6,089 nt of DNA from Microcaldota archaeon (lineage in GTDB: Archaea > Micrarchaeota > Micrarchaeia > Micrarchaeales > Micrarchaeaceae), in assembly GCA_021812205.1 (NCBI GenBank), contig JAKAOJ010000022.1, positions 1-6,089 on the forward strand. The letters run 5' to 3'. Positions 4,318 through 6,089 of this stretch are shown here, in pieces (within the stretch, counting starts at the first letter, position 1; every line of letters begins with the position of its first letter). The notes beneath the pieces were generated by a model that had not been told where the DNA came from, did no database searches, and was given only the letters and a program-made list of their open reading frames with translations. The position numbers and the translations under genes were made by a program.

Positions 4318-4479
4318 ATGGAGACCAAGGGAGAGCAGGTTGATGTAGAGAAAAGCGAGTGCCCCAACTGTGGGCGTGAGATGACTGTTGTTGACGGCCA
4401 AGAAACATGCGTTTGCGGCGCTGAAGAGGCGTCAGGATGCGGATGCGGCGGAGCCTGCGGATGCGGCGGGCACCACTAA
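4318..4479 (+). CDS. Small Cys/Gly-rich metal-binding protein (zinc-ribbon-like)
   Basis: A 53-residue protein of unknown function. CPNC (15-18) and CVC (31-33) form a likely zinc-ribbon-type knuckle pair. The C-terminal tail adds CGC (41-43), CGC (47-49) and a final HH, for eight cysteines and two histidines in all. Such a density points to Zn, Fe or Cu binding: a metallothionein-like buffer, a metallochaperone or a redox mini-protein. The middle is acidic (VDVEKSE, EEAS). I chose ATG 4318 over the upstream in-frame GTG 4294 because the TATA box at 4277-4287 places the transcript start after the GTG. The leader is short with no good ribosome site, so it is probably near-leaderless. It stands alone on the plus strand and ends 5 nt from the convergent mtnP stop. 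Its Cys tail arose by a DNA duplication (4438-4469). I do not recognise a named family. Confidence 0.75.
   Translation: METKGEQVDVEKSECPNCGREMTVVDGQETCVCGAEEASGCGCGGACGCGGHH
4438..4469 (+). repeat. 14-nt direct repeat inside the Cys-rich gene
   Basis: TGCGGATGCGGCGG occurs at 4438-4451 and again at 4456-4469, a period of 18 nt (six codons). It encodes the doubled CGCGG tail and so adds a second pair of cysteines in frame. A recent tandem duplication or slippage is the simplest origin. Confidence 0.85.
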
Positions 4480-4484
4480 AAGCG

Positions 4485-5294
4485 CTATACCTTCACTGAA
4501 GCGTTGACCAGCGAGTCCTTGCAGCTGCAGGACCGCTCATTCGGCAGAGTCTCAACTATCTCGGAGATGAGGGCCTTCATCTTCTCTATGTTTGCGCCAA
4601 GCCTCAGGCTGACCTCGTTGAATGTGACCGGCTTTATTGCCCTGTTGCCTTCCACTCCAGCGTCGTAATCGGTTACTGCAGACACGCCGAGGAAGCACAT
4701 CCCTCGCTCCTTGGCCAGAACTATCTCAGGATACTGTGTCATGTTGACGATGTCTCCTCCTATGCCCCTGAAGAACTTCGACTCTGCCTTTGTGGAGAAT
4801 CTTGGCCCATTCACAATCACTACAGTGCCGGCCGAATGATATTTGATGTTCGTCATGTCTCCAGCAGCTATCGCCACCTGGCGCATCTCGCTGCAGTACG
4901 GTTCTGCAGAGCTGACGTGCGTCACCGGTTCCTGATCGAAGAACGTTTCATCCCTGCCATGGCTGAAGTTTATGAATTGGTCTGGGAAGACAAAATCCCC
5001 CGGCATAAAGTCCATCCGCAGGGAACCGACAGCTGACGTGGATATTATCCGCGTGACTCCGAGCTGGTCCATCGCATCTATGTTGGCCCTGTAGGGGACC
5101 TTGTGCGGCGGCAGGTGGTGCTTGCTTCCGTGCCTCGGCAGGAAGGCTACTTTTCTCCCTGCTATCTCGCCCAGGGTTATGCTGTCGCTAGGCTTGCCAT
5201 ACCTTGTTTCTACATCGACTGCCTCGCCGCCGCTCAGCAGCGAGTAGAGGCCGGAGCCCCCAAATATGCCTATCTCGGCCTTTTGCTCAGCCAT
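4485..5294 (-). CDS. mtnP: S-methyl-5'-thioadenosine phosphorylase
   Basis: It cleaves methylthioadenosine, a by-product of polyamine synthesis, with phosphate to give adenine and methylthioribose-1-phosphate. At 269 residues it is full length for the family. It has the phosphate loop GGSG (12-15), RHG (54-56), SAVG (87-90), NGPRFST (162-168), NMTQYPE (184-190, including the ribose-side Met185) and TDYD (208-211). Asp209 and Asp211 are the pair expected to read the 6-amino group of adenine, favouring MTA over inosine or guanosine substrates. The C-terminus carries CSC (256-258), a CxC motif known to form a stabilising disulfide in thermophilic archaeal homologues (S. solfataricus MTAP II, P. 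furiosus PNP). The ATG start (5292-5294) lies 9 nt after the gdhA stop, and its GAGGT ribosome site overlaps that stop. Confidence 0.94.
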   Translation of the reverse strand: MAEQKAEIGIFGGSGLYSLLSGGEAVDVETRYGKPSDSITLGEIAGRKVAFLPRHGSKHHLPPHKVPYRANIDAMDQLGVTRIISTSAVGSLRMDFMPGDFVFPDQFINFSHGRDETFFDQEPVTHVSSAEPYCSEMRQVAIAAGDMTNIKYHSAGTVVIVNGPRFSTKAESKFFRGIGGDIVNMTQYPEIVLAKERGMCFLGVSAVTDYDAGVEGNRAIKPVTFNEVSLRLGANIEKMKALISEIVETLPNERSCSCKDSLVNASVKV

Positions 5295-5300
5295 CCGTTA

Positions 5301-5306
5301 ACCTCA
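5301..5306 (-). promoter_or_regulatory. Shine-Dalgarno of mtnP overlapping the gdhA stop codon
   Basis: The minus-strand junction is TGAGGTTAACGGATG. The TGA ends gdhA, GAGGT is the ribosome site, and the ATG follows after 6 nt. This supports co-transcription and coupled translation. Confidence 0.75.
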
Positions 5307-6089
5307 GTACCATCCACGCGCCTTCATCGCGGCGGCTATCCTGCCTACTGCTATTATGTATGCTGCATTTCTAGGTGTTATCTTCTTTCCCTTTCCTTCG
5401 TATTCCTTTTTCACCGCCATCGTATCGGCGAACGACTTCGTTATTATCTTGTCCAGGCGCTGGTACACCTCGTCAGCCGTCCAGTAATAGCCGCCTATGT
5501 TCTGCACCCATTCGAAGTACGAGCCTATGACTCCGCCGCTGTTTACCAGGAAGTCGGGCAGGTCCAGCACTCCCTTCTCGTGGAGTATCTTGTCCGCATC
5601 AGGGGTCACTGGCCCATTAGCCAGCTCCAGGACTAGCTTAGCCTTTATCTTGTCAGCGTTGCTGCCAGTTACCTGGTTCTCTATTGCGGCTGGTATCAGT
5701 ATATCTACATCGCTCTCGAGCAGCTGCTCATTGGTCATCGCCGTTCCGCCCTCATAGTTCTTTACGCTGCCGGTATCCTTCTTGGCCTTCTCCAGCTTCG
5801 CAAGGTCAAGGCCGTTGGCGTCATAGACTGCTCCGACAGAATCGCTAATGGCCACTACCTTCGAGCCGAAGAGCTTCTTCGACAGCGTATAGGCAAACAT
5901 GCCTGCGTTGCCGAACCCCTGCACCGCTATCTTAGCGTTTTTCAGGTCTATGCCGAGGCTCTTTGCCGCCTCACGCATCACGTACATGCCTCCCATTGCT
6001 GTGGAGTCGCCTCTGCCCTCGGAGCCCCAGACTTCCAGCGGCTTCCCTGTTATGGTGCCAAAGGCGTCGTATCTCACTATGTTGAGATC
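5304..6089 (-). CDS. gdhA: Glutamate dehydrogenase (partial, N-terminal domain beyond right edge)
   Basis: It catalyses reversible oxidative deamination of glutamate to 2-oxoglutarate and ammonia, linking amino-acid and carbon metabolism. The window holds the last 261 residues; the frame stays open through the edge (first codons Asp-Leu-Asn-Ile-Val). ITGKPLEVWGSEGRGDSTAMGG is the family signature at the domain boundary. The Rossmann nucleotide site QGFGNAG follows, then VAISDS at the end of the second strand. LELANGPVTPDAD, VNSGGVIGSYFEWVQN and a C-terminal RGWY complete it. It closely resembles hexameric archaeal enzymes such as that of Pyrococcus furiosus. The acidic Asp after the second strand is compatible with NAD use, but cofactor choice cannot be settled by eye. 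The catalytic lysines lie outside the window. It is the upstream partner of mtnP. Confidence 0.96.
   Translation of the reverse strand, partial: DLNIVRYDAFGTITGKPLEVWGSEGRGDSTAMGGMYVMREAAKSLGIDLKNAKIAVQGFGNAGMFAYTLSKKLFGSKVVAISDSVGAVYDANGLDLAKLEKAKKDTGSVKNYEGGTAMTNEQLLESDVDILIPAAIENQVTGSNADKIKAKLVLELANGPVTPDADKILHEKGVLDLPDFLVNSGGVIGSYFEWVQNIGGYYWTADEVYQRLDKIITKSFADTMAVKKEYEGKGKKITPRNAAYIIAVGRIAAAMKARGWY

Noticed and set aside
5103..5636. 177-codon plus-strand open frame
   Set aside because: It lies antisense across mtnP and gdhA, both firmly identified. The translation is low in recognisable motifs and rich in Tyr, Arg and Ser, as expected of a mirror frame.
1..6089. Mobile elements or CRISPR array
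   Set aside because: There is no transposase or integrase reading frame, no paired terminal repeats with target duplications, and no regularly spaced repeats.

Overview
The window looks like a piece of a small archaeal genome, most likely a DPANN archaeon of the Micrarchaeota/ARMAN type. It is clearly archaeal: it has an Orc1/Cdc6 ATPase, aIF2-beta, aIF1A, a 7S-type SRP RNA with an Alu domain and a terminal helix 1, AT-rich TATA boxes about 25 nt before the likely transcript starts, and a tRNA-Ser without an encoded CCA. The lineage guess is an inference. It rests on the SAMEYLMTYGWAILI-type class III signal joined to a LamG-like domain, a combination I associate with ARMAN/Micrarchaeota proteins, and on the very compact layout. 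Base composition is near 50% GC.

Left block (1-1289, minus strand): an information-processing gene string transcribed aIF2-beta -> aIF1A -> Orc1/Cdc6. The Orc1/Cdc6 gene runs off the left edge. aIF2-beta and aIF1A are translationally coupled through a stop codon that overlaps the next Shine-Dalgarno. Middle block (1290-1822): a divergent, palindromic TATA box serves the minus-strand operon on one side and a plus-strand SRP RNA on the other. A type II tRNA-Ser(GCU) follows closely.

Right of the RNAs, on the minus strand, lie a pilin-like secreted LamG protein (1823-2722) and a stand-alone GH15 glucoamylase/trehalase-type catalytic domain (2817-4118). Each has its own TATA box with the identical core TATTTATT. 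A short intergenic stretch (4119-4317) holds promoters for both directions and a puzzling hydrophobic open frame. A 53-residue Cys/Gly-rich metal-binding mini-protein follows on the plus strand (4318-4479). It converges, with a 5-nt gap, on a minus-strand operon gdhA (5' end outside the window) -> mtnP, that is glutamate dehydrogenase followed by methylthioadenosine phosphorylase.

Nothing mobile, no CRISPR array and no clear replication origin is visible. The points most worth a second look are the SRP RNA (a shortened domain IV stem, a possible extra arm and a 5-bp Alu loop-loop pairing), the Cys-rich mini-protein with its internal duplication, the hydrophobic frame at 4037-4316, and the coupling of replication and translation initiation genes.
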